The translations under genes and the position numbers were made by a program. The notes under the pieces were generated by a model. It saw nothing but the letters and a program-made list of their open reading frames with translations. It was not told where the DNA came from and made no database searches. Shown in pieces: positions 43,107-52,511 of a stretch of DNA of 64,000 bases. The number at the start of each line of letters is the position of its first letter. Position 1 is the first letter of the stretch. The DNA is from Brachybacterium squillarum M-6-3 (GTDB lineage Bacteria; Actinomycetota; Actinomycetes; Actinomycetales; Dermabacteraceae), in NCBI RefSeq assembly GCF_000225825.1, contig NZ_AGBX01000001.1, positions 558,001-622,000 on the forward strand, in the 5' to 3' direction.

Positions 43107-44740
43107 TTCGAGATCGAACCGAGGCGCAGCTTGAAGGAGGAGTCCAGGGTGATGCCCTCGACACCCGTGGTGGAGACGGCGATCTGCGAGCCCTGCAGCA
43201 GCGGCAGGGTCGAGACGTCCTCGGCGACCAGGTCCTGGATGTCCACGAACATCTGCTCGCGGGCGGCGGTGTCGGTCTCGCTGCGCTGAGAGGCGATGAG
43301 CTCCTGCACCGAGGCGTTGTCGTAGTGGTTGGCCAGGAAGTTGTCCTTGATGAAGAAGGGCGCCAGGTAGTTGTCGGCGTCCGAGTAGTCGGGGAACCAG
43401 CCCAGCTGGTAGGCCGGGTAGACGTCGGCGACGCGGTCCTCGGAGTACTGCACCCACTCGGTGGACTGCAGGTCGACCTCGAACAGGCCGTCGGCCTCGA
43501 GCTGCTCCTTCACCGCGGCGTACTCGTCGCCGGAGGAGCTGCCGTAGTGGTCGGGGTTGTACTGCAGGCTGAGCTGCACCGGGATCTCGACCTCGGCGTC
43601 CTCGAGGCGGCCGCGGGCGCGGTCCGGGTCGGGGCCGCCGGAGCCGTCGCCGTACATGTCCTGGAACTGGGTGCCGGAGCCGGGCAGGCCCTCGGGGATG
43701 TACGAGTACAGCGGGGTGTAGGTGTCGTTGTAGACGGAGGTGGCGATGGCCTGGCGGTCGATGAGGTCCGCGACGGCCTGGCGGACCGCCCGGGCCTTGG
43801 CCTCGTCGGCCTCCTCGGTGTCGGTGCCGTAGGGGTTGGTGGCGAAGTTGAAGACGATGTAGCGGATCTCGCCGCCGGGGCCCTCGTGCACCTCGACCGC
43901 GTCGTCCTCCTGCAGGTCGGCGATGTCGGTCGGCGAGAGCGAGCGGTAGGCGACGTCGATGTTGCCCTGCTGCACGTCGAGCTTCATGTTGTTCTGGTCG
44001 GAGTAGTACGACAGCGAGGCCGAGGTGGACTCAGGGGCGCCGTAGATGCCCTGGTAGTTCTCGAAGGCTTCGAGGGCGACGAGCTCGTTCAGGGACCAGC
44101 TGGTGATCGAGTAGGGACCGGAGAAGGGGGTGCCCTCCACGATCTCGTCGTCGGAGAGCACGGCGTCGGCGGGGAACACGTCGGCGTCGACGATGGGACC
44201 GGCGGGGCTGCACAGCACGTAGGGGAAGGTCTGGTCGTCGCCCTCGATGAGGTGGAACTCGACGGTGAGCTCGTCGACCACCTCGACGGACTCGAGATTC
44301 GCCAGCAGGCTGGAGGGGCCGTTGGGGTCGGCGATGGCGAGCTGCCGGTCGAAGGAGTGCTTGACGTCCTCGCTGGTCAGCTCGTTGCCGTTGGCGAAGG
44401 TGAGGTTCTCCTTGAGCGTCACCGTGTAGACGGTGGGGCTGGTGAACTCGGCGGAGGCGGCGAGGTCGGGCTGGGGGACACCGTCCTCGGAGCCGATCTC
44501 GGTGTTCATCAGGTGGCCGTAGACCTGGGTCCACACGGCGAAGGAGCCGTTGTCGTAGGCGGCGGCCGGGTCCAGCGCGGTGACCTTGTCGGTGGTGCCG
44601 ATGGTGAGGGTGCCGTCACCCCCGCCGCCTCCGCCGCTGCCGCCGCCGGTGGTCTGCGCGCAGGCGGTCAGCAGGACGGGCGCCCCGGCGAGGGACAGCA
44701 GCACCGTGCGGCGGCGGGGGGTGAGGGCGGCATCGAACAT
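43103..44740 (-). CDS. dipeptide/oligopeptide ABC substrate-binding lipoprotein (DppA/OppA type)
   Basis: The 545-residue family 5 binding protein has a lipobox ending at Cys27 (LLTACA) and a glycine-rich linker. TLKENLTFANGNELTSEDVKHSF and AVADLIDRQAIATSVYND are typical of peptide-binding proteins, and the length is normal. ATG 44740 has GGGAGG at a good distance. It is the first gene of the operon, and a TAGGTT at 44937-44932 could be its -10. Confidence 0.9.
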   Translation of the reverse strand: MFDAALTPRRRTVLLSLAGAPVLLTACAQTTGGGSGGGGGGDGTLTIGTTDKVTALDPAAAYDNGSFAVWTQVYGHLMNTEIGSEDGVPQPDLAASAEFTSPTVYTVTLKENLTFANGNELTSEDVKHSFDRQLAIADPNGPSSLLANLESVEVVDELTVEFHLIEGDDQTFPYVLCSPAGPIVDADVFPADAVLSDDEIVEGTPFSGPYSITSWSLNELVALEAFENYQGIYGAPESTSASLSYYSDQNNMKLDVQQGNIDVAYRSLSPTDIADLQEDDAVEVHEGPGGEIRYIVFNFATNPYGTDTEEADEAKARAVRQAVADLIDRQAIATSVYNDTYTPLYSYIPEGLPGSGTQFQDMYGDGSGGPDPDRARGRLEDAEVEIPVQLSLQYNPDHYGSSSGDEYAAVKEQLEADGLFEVDLQSTEWVQYSEDRVADVYPAYQLGWFPDYSDADNYLAPFFIKDNFLANHYDNASVQELIASQRSETDTAAREQMFVDIQDLVAEDVSTLPLLQGSQIAVSTTGVEGITLDSSFKLRLGSISK

Positions 44741-45183
44741 GGGGGTCCTCCCAGGGATGGTCCAGCGGTCGTGAGGTCGCCGAGCGACGACGTCGTCAGG
44801 GGCGGGACCGGTCCGCCGGGGTGGGCGGCGAGGAGGGCCCGCGGGTGCTCCGGGGTCCGGGCCGCGACGGGGCGACCTGCTCGGGACCGCACCGGACGTG
44901 ACCTGGATCGCAGGGCGCACCGTGGTGTCGAAACCTAGCATCGGGTCGATCCCGCCGGGTCCGGGACGACCGAACGGGCGGCGCCGTTGCCGTTTCGTGA
45001 CATCACCGGCCACCGGTATCGCGGCCTCCTCCCGCTTCGTCCCATCCGCCCGGAGAGGCCCGTGACCAGCGAGGGCAGTGCGGCACGACCGCGTCGCGGG
45101 AATAGCGGGGAGGGCTCGCGCGTTGCCCTGGTCGACCCACCGGCCGGTCCTCCCGGCCACCCCGCCCGTCCGAAGGAGACCCC
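44741..45183. other. divergent intergenic region without a gene
   Basis: The 443 bases separate the peptide-binding protein gene from the aldo/keto reductase gene. No convincing open frame was seen. TAGGTT on the minus strand (44937-44932) is the only promoter-like word, and CGAAGGAG before GTG 45184 is the reductase ribosome site. Confidence 0.6.
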
Positions 45184-46134
45184 GTGTCCCGCACCGTCCG
45201 CATCCCCCGCACCGAGCTCGAGGTCCTGCCGCTGAACCTCGGCGGCAACACCTTCGGCTGGACCTCCGACCGGGAGACCTCCTTCGCCGTCCTGGACGAC
45301 TTCCTGGCCGCCGGCGGCACCTTCGTGGACACCGCCGACGGCTACTCGGCATGGGCGCCCGGCAACTCCGGCGGCGAGTCCGAGGCGACCATCGGCGAGT
45401 GGATGGCCGAGCGCGGCGTCCGCGACCGGATGGTGATCGCCACCAAGGTCTCCACCAAGCCGGACCGGCAGGGCCTGTCCGCCGAGAACGTCGAGGCGGC
45501 GCTCACCGAGTCGCTGCAGCGGCTGCGGACCGACCACGTCGACCTGTACTACTTCCACTTCGACGACGAGAACGTCGCGATCGCCGATCAGGTCCGCACG
45601 GCGCACGAGCTGGTCGCCTCGGGCCGGGTGCGGCACATGGCGCTGTCGAACTACTCCCCCGCCCGGATGCGCGAGTGGCTGGAGACGGCCCGCGAGCTGG
45701 ACCTCACCCTGCCGGTGGCGATCCAGCCGCAGTACAACCTGCTGCACCGCGCCGAGGTGGAGCAGGACTACGCCCCGCTGGCGCGCGAGTTCGACCTGGC
45801 CGTGTTCCCGTACTTCGCGCTCGCCTCGGGCCTGCTGACCGGCAAGTACCGCAGCCGGGAGGACCTGGCGGGCACCGCCCGGGAGGGGATGACGGCGGAC
45901 CGCTTCGGCGACGAGGCACTGGCCGTGATCGACGCCCTGGACGTGGTGGCCAACGCCCACGGGTCCGAGCCGACCAGCGTGGCCCTGGCCTGGCTGCTCG
46001 CGAAGGGCGTCACCGCCCCGATCGCCTCGGCCTCGCGGCCCGCGCAGCTGCCCGCCCTGCTGGCCGCCACCGAGCTGGACCTCACCGAGGACGAGGTGGC
46101 GCTGCTGGACGGCGCCTCCGCCCCCTTCGCCTGA
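45184..46134 (+). CDS. aldo/keto reductase
   Basis: The 316-residue NADP-dependent oxidoreductase has a TIM-barrel fold with the catalytic Asp and Tyr in FVDTADGYSAW, Lys in ATKVSTK and His in LYYFHFDD. NADP contacts are near ASASRPAQL. Substrates of this group are broad. GTG 45184 has a strong GAAGGAG site. It appears monocistronic, and a family B palindrome follows the stop by about 80 bases. Confidence 0.9.
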   Translation: MSRTVRIPRTELEVLPLNLGGNTFGWTSDRETSFAVLDDFLAAGGTFVDTADGYSAWAPGNSGGESEATIGEWMAERGVRDRMVIATKVSTKPDRQGLSAENVEAALTESLQRLRTDHVDLYYFHFDDENVAIADQVRTAHELVASGRVRHMALSNYSPARMREWLETARELDLTLPVAIQPQYNLLHRAEVEQDYAPLAREFDLAVFPYFALASGLLTGKYRSREDLAGTAREGMTADRFGDEALAVIDALDVVANAHGSEPTSVALAWLLAKGVTAPIASASRPAQLPALLAATELDLTEDEVALLDGASAPFA

Positions 46135-46216
46135 TCCCGCGAGGCGCGGCGCAGCCCGGCCCATCCTGCCTCTGCCCCGGCTGTTCTCCGCCCCGCCCTT
46201 GCGCGAGCCCAGAACG

Positions 46217-46253
46217 TCGCCGATCCGTGCCATCTGGTGGCACGGATCGTCGA
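46217..46253. terminator. palindrome, family B copy 1 (3' of the aldo/keto reductase)
   Basis: Arms CGATCCGTGCCA and TGGCACGGATCG are perfect and extend by three more pairs after one mismatch. The right flank GGATCGTCGAAAAC is identical to that of copy 2 at 52512-52550. It is a likely terminator belonging to a repeated family. Confidence 0.7.
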
Positions 46254-46400
46254 AAACCCGTGGTGCGGCGGGGCCCGCCGGGGCAGGGCTCGGCCGCTCC
46301 CGTCCTCCGGGGAGCGGTCCCCATTCCGGTGCGGGGCGGTCGCTCGTATCGTCGACGGGAGCCCCTCCCCCGGGGCGTCCCGCCGACCCGGGAGGCCGTC

Positions 46401-46720
46401 ATGCCCCGCCCCGATTCCTCGTCGCCTCCACTGTGCCGCACCCGCCACGCCGTGTCCCGGTTCGGGGCGGTCCTGCTCACGCTGGTGCTGGTCGGCTGCG
46501 GCCTGGCCCGCCCGCAGCTGGAGCCGGGCGATGCCATCACGGTGACCCAGCCGAACTTCACGCTGGAGGGGGTCTTCGGCGAGGAGACCGTGCAGGTCGA
46601 GGGGCGCACGGTGACCGTCTCCTACCGGGTGCCCGCGGACGTGCCCCCGATCTACGACGTGGAGTTCCTGATCTCCCCCGCCGAACGTGATCACCTCGAG
46701 GAGCTCACTGCGGCGTACAT
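46401..46720 (+). pseudogene. truncated lipoprotein gene
   Basis: The frame starts with a lipoprotein signal ending at Cys33 (LVGCGL) and a beta-rich start of a domain (VTQPNFTLEGVFGEETVQVEGRTV) up to about residue 100. Beyond that the frame enters sequence that is antisense to an alcohol dehydrogenase remnant, and it stays open to 47072 by chance. The natural 3' part seems lost. The 3' limit given is approximate. A related intact gene was not recognised. Confidence 0.55.
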
Positions 46721-47479
46721 CGCGTCCGCAGAAGCCCCCGGCTCGTCCAGGACCAATGTGTGCACCGATACGGCCCTGGACACCGTGCGGGTCAGCGGCT
46801 CGGTCGAGCACGAGGTCCACGCCCTCACCATCGGTCAGCGCGAGCACGGGGTCGGTGAGGTCGGATCCCTCGCCCACCTCGACGTCGTCAGCGCCGGCCG
46901 ACAGCAGCTCGCGCGTGTCGTCGCTGCGGGTGGTGCCGACAACCTGCGAGGCGCCCAGGGCCTTCGCAATCTGCACCCCGATCACGCCGATCGCGGTGCG
47001 GTGGAGGCGCCGGTGATCAGCACCGACTGGCCGGCCTCGAAGCCGCCTCGGCGCAGGGAGCCTGCTCGGTGAGCAGTCCGGTGGGCAGGGCCGCGGCGCT
47101 CTCGGGCTCGATCCCGGCGGGCACCGCGATGACGTCCGCCTCGGCGACGGTGCAGTACTCGGCGAAGGCCCCGGAGGGGGAGCCCATCACCAGGTCACCG
47201 GCCTGCCCGCGAACGAAGCCCTGGACGAGGGCGACGACCTCGCGGGCGAACTCGTAGCCCGGCACGGACTCCTCGCCGCTGCCTCCCTGTCCGGGGGTCG
47301 GCGGCGGCGAGCACGGCGACGTCGGCGTTGTTGATGACGGCTCCTCGCACCCGGACCAGGACCTCGCCGGCTCCGGGCGCGGGAACTGCCACCTCGTCCA
47401 GCGCCCATGAGGGACCGCGGCCCAGCGGCAGGGCGCGCATGGTCTCGGGAATCGGGATGGTCGGCTCGGTGGTGCTCAT
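46690..47479 (-). pseudogene. decayed zinc-type alcohol dehydrogenase / quinone oxidoreductase gene
   Basis: Pieces of one MDR-family protein lie in order in different frames: MRALPLGRGPSWALDEV to VINNADVAVLAAADP, then VPGYEFAREVVALVQGFV to PTGLLTEQ, then LRRGGFEAGQSVLITGAST, then IGVIGVQIAKALGASQVVG to GEGVDLVLD. Frames change near 47285, 47060 and 47000. The last coincides with a 5-bp tandem duplication GCGGT (46993-47002). The C-terminal third is missing. The left limit is uncertain because it runs into the lipoprotein remnant. Confidence 0.8.
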
Positions 47480-47592
47480 GGTGCTCCGGGTTGCCCGGTC
47501 GCTCCCGGGTTCGCGACGTCGTTCCCCCACGACGCCAGGGACCGCACCGTCCGTCCGGGAGTCCCTGCCCAGGGCACCCCTCGCGTCGGCGG

Positions 47593-48597
47593 TCAGGCGG
47601 GCGGCCCGGCGGTCCCCCGCACCACCAGTCGCGGCTCCAACACCTCCTGCATCACCGGCACCTCCGGATGCTCCATGCGGTCCCCGGCGATCCGTGCGGC
47701 CACACGGCCGAGCTCCTCGGCGCGCAGGTCCACGGTGGTCAGCGCGGTGCCCGGAGCCCGGCCCGGGGAGCTGTTGTCATATCCGACGACGGAGAGGTCC
47801 CGGCCCGGCACCAGCCCGCGGTCCACGGCGACGTCGAGCACGCCGAGGGCCGCCCGGTCGTTGTGGGCGAAGACTGCGGTGGGCGGATCCTCGCCGTCTA
47901 GCAGCCGGGCCGTCGCCGCGGCCGCACCGTCGCGGTCGTAGCCGATGCCGACGGTGCGGGGGCTGAGCCCGGCGCCCGCGACCGCCGCCTCGAAGCCGCG
48001 CCGCCGGTCGAGGTAACCGTCGGAGGGCGGGTTCGCCAGGAAGACCAGCCGGCGGTGGCCGAGGGCGAGAAGATGCTCGGTGGCGAGGCGCGCGCCAAGG
48101 GCGTTGTCGGTGCAGACGCTGTCGACTCCCTCGACGGCCCGCGCCACGCTGACCACCGGTGTCCTCGCGGCGAAGGCGCGCAGCTCGGCGTCGGGCAACA
48201 GCAGGCCTGCGGCGATGACGGTGCCGACCCGGGCTCCCTGGAGAGCGCGCAGGGAGGCGAGGTCACGGGCCCCCTCGAGGTCCCCGACGGAGAGGACGAG
48301 GTCGCGTCCGCTGTGCTCCATCACGGCGCGGATCCCGTCGTGGATCAGCGCGAAGACGTCGTTGTGCAGGTCCTGCAGGTGCACGCCGACGCTGCCGACG
48401 CCCCGGGAGGCAAGGCTGGCCGCCATGCGATCGGGGACGTAGCCCAGCTCCTCACCGCGGGCGAGGATGCGTTCGCGGGTGCGGGGGCTGACCCCGTGGG
48501 CGTCGCGATAGGCGAGGGAGACCAGCGCACGGGACACCCCGGCGGCGCGGGCGACGTCGAGCATCGTGACCCGGGGTCCCTGCGGATTCGTCGACAC
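47593..48597 (-). CDS. LacI family regulator of the sugar/inositol oxidation cluster
   Basis: The 334-residue repressor has the helix-turn-helix VTMLDVARAAGVSRALVSLAY near residues 10-30, where the more usual Thr is replaced in SRALVS. The sugar-binding domain ends with LSVVGYDNSSPG. It is divergent from the isomerase gene, and two 18-bp operators stand between them. The start is GTG 48597. Confidence 0.87.
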   Translation of the reverse strand: MSTNPQGPRVTMLDVARAAGVSRALVSLAYRDAHGVSPRTRERILARGEELGYVPDRMAASLASRGVGSVGVHLQDLHNDVFALIHDGIRAVMEHSGRDLVLSVGDLEGARDLASLRALQGARVGTVIAAGLLLPDAELRAFAARTPVVSVARAVEGVDSVCTDNALGARLATEHLLALGHRRLVFLANPPSDGYLDRRRGFEAAVAGAGLSPRTVGIGYDRDGAAAATARLLDGEDPPTAVFAHNDRAALGVLDVAVDRGLVPGRDLSVVGYDNSSPGRAPGTALTTVDLRAEELGRVAARIAGDRMEHPEVPVMQEVLEPRLVVRGTAGPPA

Positions 48598-48610
48598 CCC
48601 TTGACCCTAC

Positions 48611-48660
48611 ATCTGGAGCGCTCTAGATTGTCCGGACATGAGATCTAGAGCGCTCTAGAT
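48611..48660. promoter_or_regulatory. paired LacI operators in the divergent promoter region
   Basis: ATCTGGAGCGCTCTAGAT (48611-48628) and the perfect palindrome ATCTAGAGCGCTCTAGAT (48643-48660) differ at one position. Their centres are 32 bp apart, about three helical turns. They lie between the LacI gene and the isomerase gene and probably control both. Confidence 0.88.
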
Positions 48661-48690
48661 CCGCCATCGGCCCCGACGCAAGGACGCCTC

Positions 48691-49653
48691 ATGCCCCCGA
48701 TGACCGCATCGCAGCCCGCTGCGCCCGACACCACCGCGCCGACCACGTCCGCCGCCCCGCGCGTCGGGATCGCCCCGGACTCCTGGGGCGTCTGGAACCC
48801 CGTCGATGCCGCGCAGCCCTCTCCCGAGCAGTACCTGCGGGAGGTCGCCGAGGCCGGCTTCCACTGGACCGAGCTGGGCCCCTACGGCTACCTGGGCACC
48901 GACGCCGACCGCCTCCGCGAGCAGTTCGCCGCCCACGACCTCGCCCTCAGCGCCGGGACCGCCTTCGCCCCGCTGCAGCGCGAGGGCAGCCTCGAGGAGG
49001 TGTGGGCGGAGGTCGCCGACGTCTCCCGCCTGGTCCGCGCCCTCGGCGGGCGGCACGTGATCGCCATCCCCGCACTGTGGGAGCGCGACCCCTCCGGCGC
49101 CGTGCAGGGCCCACGCTCCTTCGACCGCGAGGCGTGGGCGCGCTTCACGATCGGCCACGACGAGATCGGCCGCCGCCTGCGCGAGGAGTTCGACCTCTCC
49201 CTGCAGTTCCATTCCCACGCGGAGAGCCCCGTCGGCAGCTACCGCGAGGTGGTGCGCTTCCTCGAGGACACCGACCCGGCCGCCGTGAACCTCTGCCTGG
49301 ACGCCGGCCACCTGGCCTACTACCAGGCCGACAGCGAGCGCCTGATCCGCGAGCACCCCGAACGCGTCGGTTACCTCCACCTCAAGCAGGTCGAGCCGGA
49401 CCTCCTGGCCGACGTGCTGAAGAACGACGTGCCCTTCGCCGAGGCCGTCCGCCAGGGCGTGATGGTCGAGCCCCCGCACGGCGTGCCCGGCTACGCCCCG
49501 ATCCTCGAGCTCGCTGCCCGCGCCCACCCCGGCCTGTTCGCGATCGTCGAGCAGGACATGTACCCCCTCGCCGACCTCTCCGAGCCCCTCCGCATCGCCC
49601 GCCGCACCCACGAACACATCGTCGGCTGCGGCGCCGACGTCCGCTTCCGCTGA
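48691..49653 (+). CDS. sugar phosphate isomerase/epimerase family protein (IolE-like TIM barrel)
   Basis: The 320-residue xylose-isomerase-like TIM barrel has metal-binding segments WTELGPYG, LQFHSHAES, CLDAGHLAYY, GYLHLKQV and AIVEQDMYP. WGVWNPVDA near the start is typical of the IolE/inosose dehydratase group. With the neighbouring dehydrogenase and transporter it could convert a keto-sugar or keto-inositol. The first 25 residues are polar, and ATG 48700 is an alternative start. Confidence 0.82.
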   Translation: MPPMTASQPAAPDTTAPTTSAAPRVGIAPDSWGVWNPVDAAQPSPEQYLREVAEAGFHWTELGPYGYLGTDADRLREQFAAHDLALSAGTAFAPLQREGSLEEVWAEVADVSRLVRALGGRHVIAIPALWERDPSGAVQGPRSFDREAWARFTIGHDEIGRRLREEFDLSLQFHSHAESPVGSYREVVRFLEDTDPAAVNLCLDAGHLAYYQADSERLIREHPERVGYLHLKQVEPDLLADVLKNDVPFAEAVRQGVMVEPPHGVPGYAPILELAARAHPGLFAIVEQDMYPLADLSEPLRIARRTHEHIVGCGADVRFR

Positions 49654-49680
49654 CCACCCACCGTTCGAAGGAGAACACCC

Positions 49681-50847
49681 GTGACCACCCCCGTCCGCGT
49701 CGCCGTGATCGGAGCCGGCATGGCCGGCCAGGCCCACGCCTTCGGCTACCGCACGGCCTCCATGGCCGTCAGCTCCTCCCTGCCCGTCGTGCTGGACACG
49801 ATCGCCGACCCGAACCTGCCGCTCGCGCAGTCCGTGGCCGACCGCTACGGCTTCGCCCACGCCACCGACGACATCGACGCCCTGCTGGCCCGGGACGACA
49901 TCGACGCCATCAGCGTGGCCCTGCCGAACTTCCTGCACGCCGAGGTGCTGCCCGCCGTGATCGCCTCCGGCAAGCACGTCTTCGCCGAGAAGCCCATCGG
50001 CCGCACCGCCGAGGAGTCCGCCTCCCTGCAGGCCCTCGCCGAGGCCTCCCCCGCCGTCACCGGCGTCGGCTTCTCCTTCCGCCGCCTCCCGGCGCTCGCC
50101 GCCCTCGCCGCCGCTGTCGCCGAGGGCCGCCTCGGCACCGTGCACACGGTGAAGGGCTGGTACCGGGCCGACTACGCCGCCGACCCCGCGGGCGCCCTCT
50201 CCTGGCGGTACTCGCAGGAGCAGTCCGGCGGCGGGGCCCTGCTGGACATCGGCTCCCACGCCATCGACGCCGTGCAGTTCGTGGCGGGGCCGATCACCAC
50301 GGTGGACAGCACCACCCTGCGCACCGTCATCACCGAGCGCCCGAAGCCGGCCGCCGGAGCCATCGGCCACGGCGCCTCCACCTCCACCGAGACCGGCCCC
50401 GTCGACAACGACGACATCGCCCTGCTCACCGTCGGCTTCGAGAACGGGGCGGCCGGACAGATCGAGCTCTCCCGCATCGCCCACGGCGTGCCGAACTCCC
50501 TGGGCGTGCACGTCTTCGGCGACCGCGGCCACGCCACCTTCGACTCCCTGCGGCCCGGCGAGTTCACCCTCTTCGAGGCCGGGCTGACCGACGCCCCCTA
50601 CAACGGCCCCCGCACCGTCACCACCGGCCCCGCCCACCCCTACTTCCGGGACGTCGCCGCGATGCCCGGCGGTGGCGTCGGCACCGGCTACGCCGAGGCC
50701 TTCACCGCCGAGATCCAGGAGTTCCTGCGCTGCGTCGGCGCCGGGACCGCCATGGACACCGACTTCGCCGCCGCCACCGCCATGATGCGCGTGGTCGGCG
50801 CCGCCCTCACGGTCCACCGCAGCGGCACCGCCGCCCCGGTGGACTGA
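49681..50847 (+). CDS. Gfo/Idh/MocA family oxidoreductase
   Basis: The 388-residue NAD(P)-dependent sugar or inositol dehydrogenase has the Rossmann motif GAGMAGQAHA near residue 11. The catalytic EKPIG lysine is near residue 103, and LLDIGSHAIDAVQFV carries the active-site Asp and His. GTG 49681 follows CGAAGGAG. The substrate is unknown, and myo/scyllo-inositol or glucosides are the usual candidates with such neighbours. Confidence 0.88.
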   Translation: MTTPVRVAVIGAGMAGQAHAFGYRTASMAVSSSLPVVLDTIADPNLPLAQSVADRYGFAHATDDIDALLARDDIDAISVALPNFLHAEVLPAVIASGKHVFAEKPIGRTAEESASLQALAEASPAVTGVGFSFRRLPALAALAAAVAEGRLGTVHTVKGWYRADYAADPAGALSWRYSQEQSGGGALLDIGSHAIDAVQFVAGPITTVDSTTLRTVITERPKPAAGAIGHGASTSTETGPVDNDDIALLTVGFENGAAGQIELSRIAHGVPNSLGVHVFGDRGHATFDSLRPGEFTLFEAGLTDAPYNGPRTVTTGPAHPYFRDVAAMPGGGVGTGYAEAFTAEIQEFLRCVGAGTAMDTDFAAATAMMRVVGAALTVHRSGTAAPVD

Positions 50848-50884
50848 GCCCCACCCCTCGGGACCCCGACGAAGGAGTCGCCCC

Positions 50885-52327
50885 ATGTCCGCTCATTCCG
50901 CCTCCGCCCGCTCCTCCCGCGTGCTGCCACCCCTGACCCCTGGGCCGCACCGTCGCCGTCTCACGATCGTCGCCTTCATCGCGACCATCGGCGGCCTGCT
51001 GTTCGGCTACGACACCGGCGTCATCAACGGCGCCCTGCTGCCCATGACCGAGGAGCTGGGCCTGACCCCGCTCACCGAGGGCGTGGTCACCTCCTCCCTG
51101 CTGTTCGGTGCCGCCGTCGGCGCGTTCCTGGGCGGTCGGCTCTCCGACGCGCGCGGCCGCCGCTCCACCATCCTGATGCTGTCGCTGACCTTCCTGGTCG
51201 GCACCGCCATCTGCGTGGTCGCGCCGTCCTTCGGGGTGATGGTGATCGGCCGCTCGATCCTCGGCCTGGCCGTGGGCGGCGCCTCCACCGTGGTGCCGGT
51301 CTACCTCGCCGAGCTCGCCCCCTTCGAGGTGCGCGGCTCCCTCGCCGGCCGCAACGAGGTGATGATCGCCGTCGGTGCGCTGGCCGCCTTCGCGGTGAAC
51401 GCGATCATCGGCAACGTCTGGGGCCACGTCCCCGGGGTGTGGCGGTACATGCTCGCCGTGTGCGCGATCCCGGCGATCGCCCTGTTCATCGGCATGCTGC
51501 GGATGCCGGAGTCCCCGCGCTGGCTGGTGGACAAGGGTCAACGTGACGAGGCCCTGACGGTGCTGCGCACGGTGCGCTCCGCCGACCGCGCCGAGGCCGA
51601 GATCGCCCAGATCGAGGACGTCGCCGACGAGGAGGAGCAGCAGATGCAGACCGGGCTGCGCTCGGTCCTGGCCAACAAATGGCTCCGGCGGATCCTGCTG
51701 GTCGGCATCGCCGTGGCCGTGTTCCAGCAGCTCACCGGCATCAACACGATCATCTACTACGGCCAGACCGTGCTCAGCGAGGCCGGCTTCGCCGCGAACG
51801 CCGCCCTGGTCGCGAACGTCGCCCCCGGCCTGATCGGGGTGATCGGCTCGATCGTCTCGCTCTACCTGATGGACCGGGTCAACCGGCGCACGATGTTCCT
51901 CACCGGCTACGCCCTGATCACCGTCTGGCACGTGCTGATCGGGCTCGCCTCCGTCGCCCTGCCGGAGGGCAGCGGGGCCCGACCCTTCGTGATCCTCGCG
52001 CTGGTGGTGCTGTTCGTCGGCTCGATGCAAACCTTCCTGAACGTCGCCACCTGGGTGATGCTCTCGGAGATCTTCCCGCTGCACATGCGCGGCCTCGGCA
52101 TCGGCATCGCCGTGTTCTGCATGTGGATCACGAACGCGCTGCTGGGCCTGTTCTTCCCCTCGGTGGTGGACGGCATCGGGCTGACCGGGGCGTTCTTCAT
52201 GCTCGCCTTGTTCAACCTGGTGGCGTTCCTGGTGATGCTGAAGAACCTGCCGGAGACCCGTGGCAAGACCCTCGAGGACATCGAGGAGGACGTCTCCACG
52301 GGCGAGATCTACATCATCCGGCAATGA
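50885..52327 (+). CDS. MFS sugar porter (IolT/GalP-like)
   Basis: The 480-residue transporter has twelve helices and the sugar porter signatures GGLLFGYDTGVINGAL, GRRSTI, PESPRWLV, QQLTGINTIIYYG, DRVNRR and PETRGKTLEDIE. It imports the substrate of the preceding dehydrogenase and isomerase by proton symport. It is the last gene of the cluster. A microsatellite and a family B palindrome follow. Confidence 0.92.
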   Translation: MSAHSASARSSRVLPPLTPGPHRRRLTIVAFIATIGGLLFGYDTGVINGALLPMTEELGLTPLTEGVVTSSLLFGAAVGAFLGGRLSDARGRRSTILMLSLTFLVGTAICVVAPSFGVMVIGRSILGLAVGGASTVVPVYLAELAPFEVRGSLAGRNEVMIAVGALAAFAVNAIIGNVWGHVPGVWRYMLAVCAIPAIALFIGMLRMPESPRWLVDKGQRDEALTVLRTVRSADRAEAEIAQIEDVADEEEQQMQTGLRSVLANKWLRRILLVGIAVAVFQQLTGINTIIYYGQTVLSEAGFAANAALVANVAPGLIGVIGSIVSLYLMDRVNRRTMFLTGYALITVWHVLIGLASVALPEGSGARPFVILALVVLFVGSMQTFLNVATWVMLSEIFPLHMRGLGIGIAVFCMWITNALLGLFFPSVVDGIGLTGAFFMLALFNLVAFLVMLKNLPETRGKTLEDIEEDVSTGEIYIIRQ

Positions 52328-52455
52328 CACGTCCGGGGCCGCACCGCGTCGGGCGGGCGGCCCCGGAGGACGGGGGTGCCGCGTCGGGCGGCACCCGGGG
52401 GCGGGCTTCGCGTCGGGCGAGGCCCGCCCCCGTGCTGCCCGGACCCTGCCCGGCC

Positions 52456-52505
52456 CTGCCCTGCCCTGCCCTGCCCTGCCCTGCCCTGCCCTGCCCTGCC
52501 CTGCC
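52456..52505. repeat. (CTGCC)10 pentanucleotide microsatellite
   Basis: Ten perfect consecutive CTGCC units stand between the transporter stop and the family B hairpin, in a convergent intergenic gap. Such long perfect short-unit repeats are uncommon in bacterial intergenic DNA and are prone to slippage. The copy number may vary between cells or reflect assembly. Confidence 0.95.
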
Positions 52506-52511
52506 CAAGAA

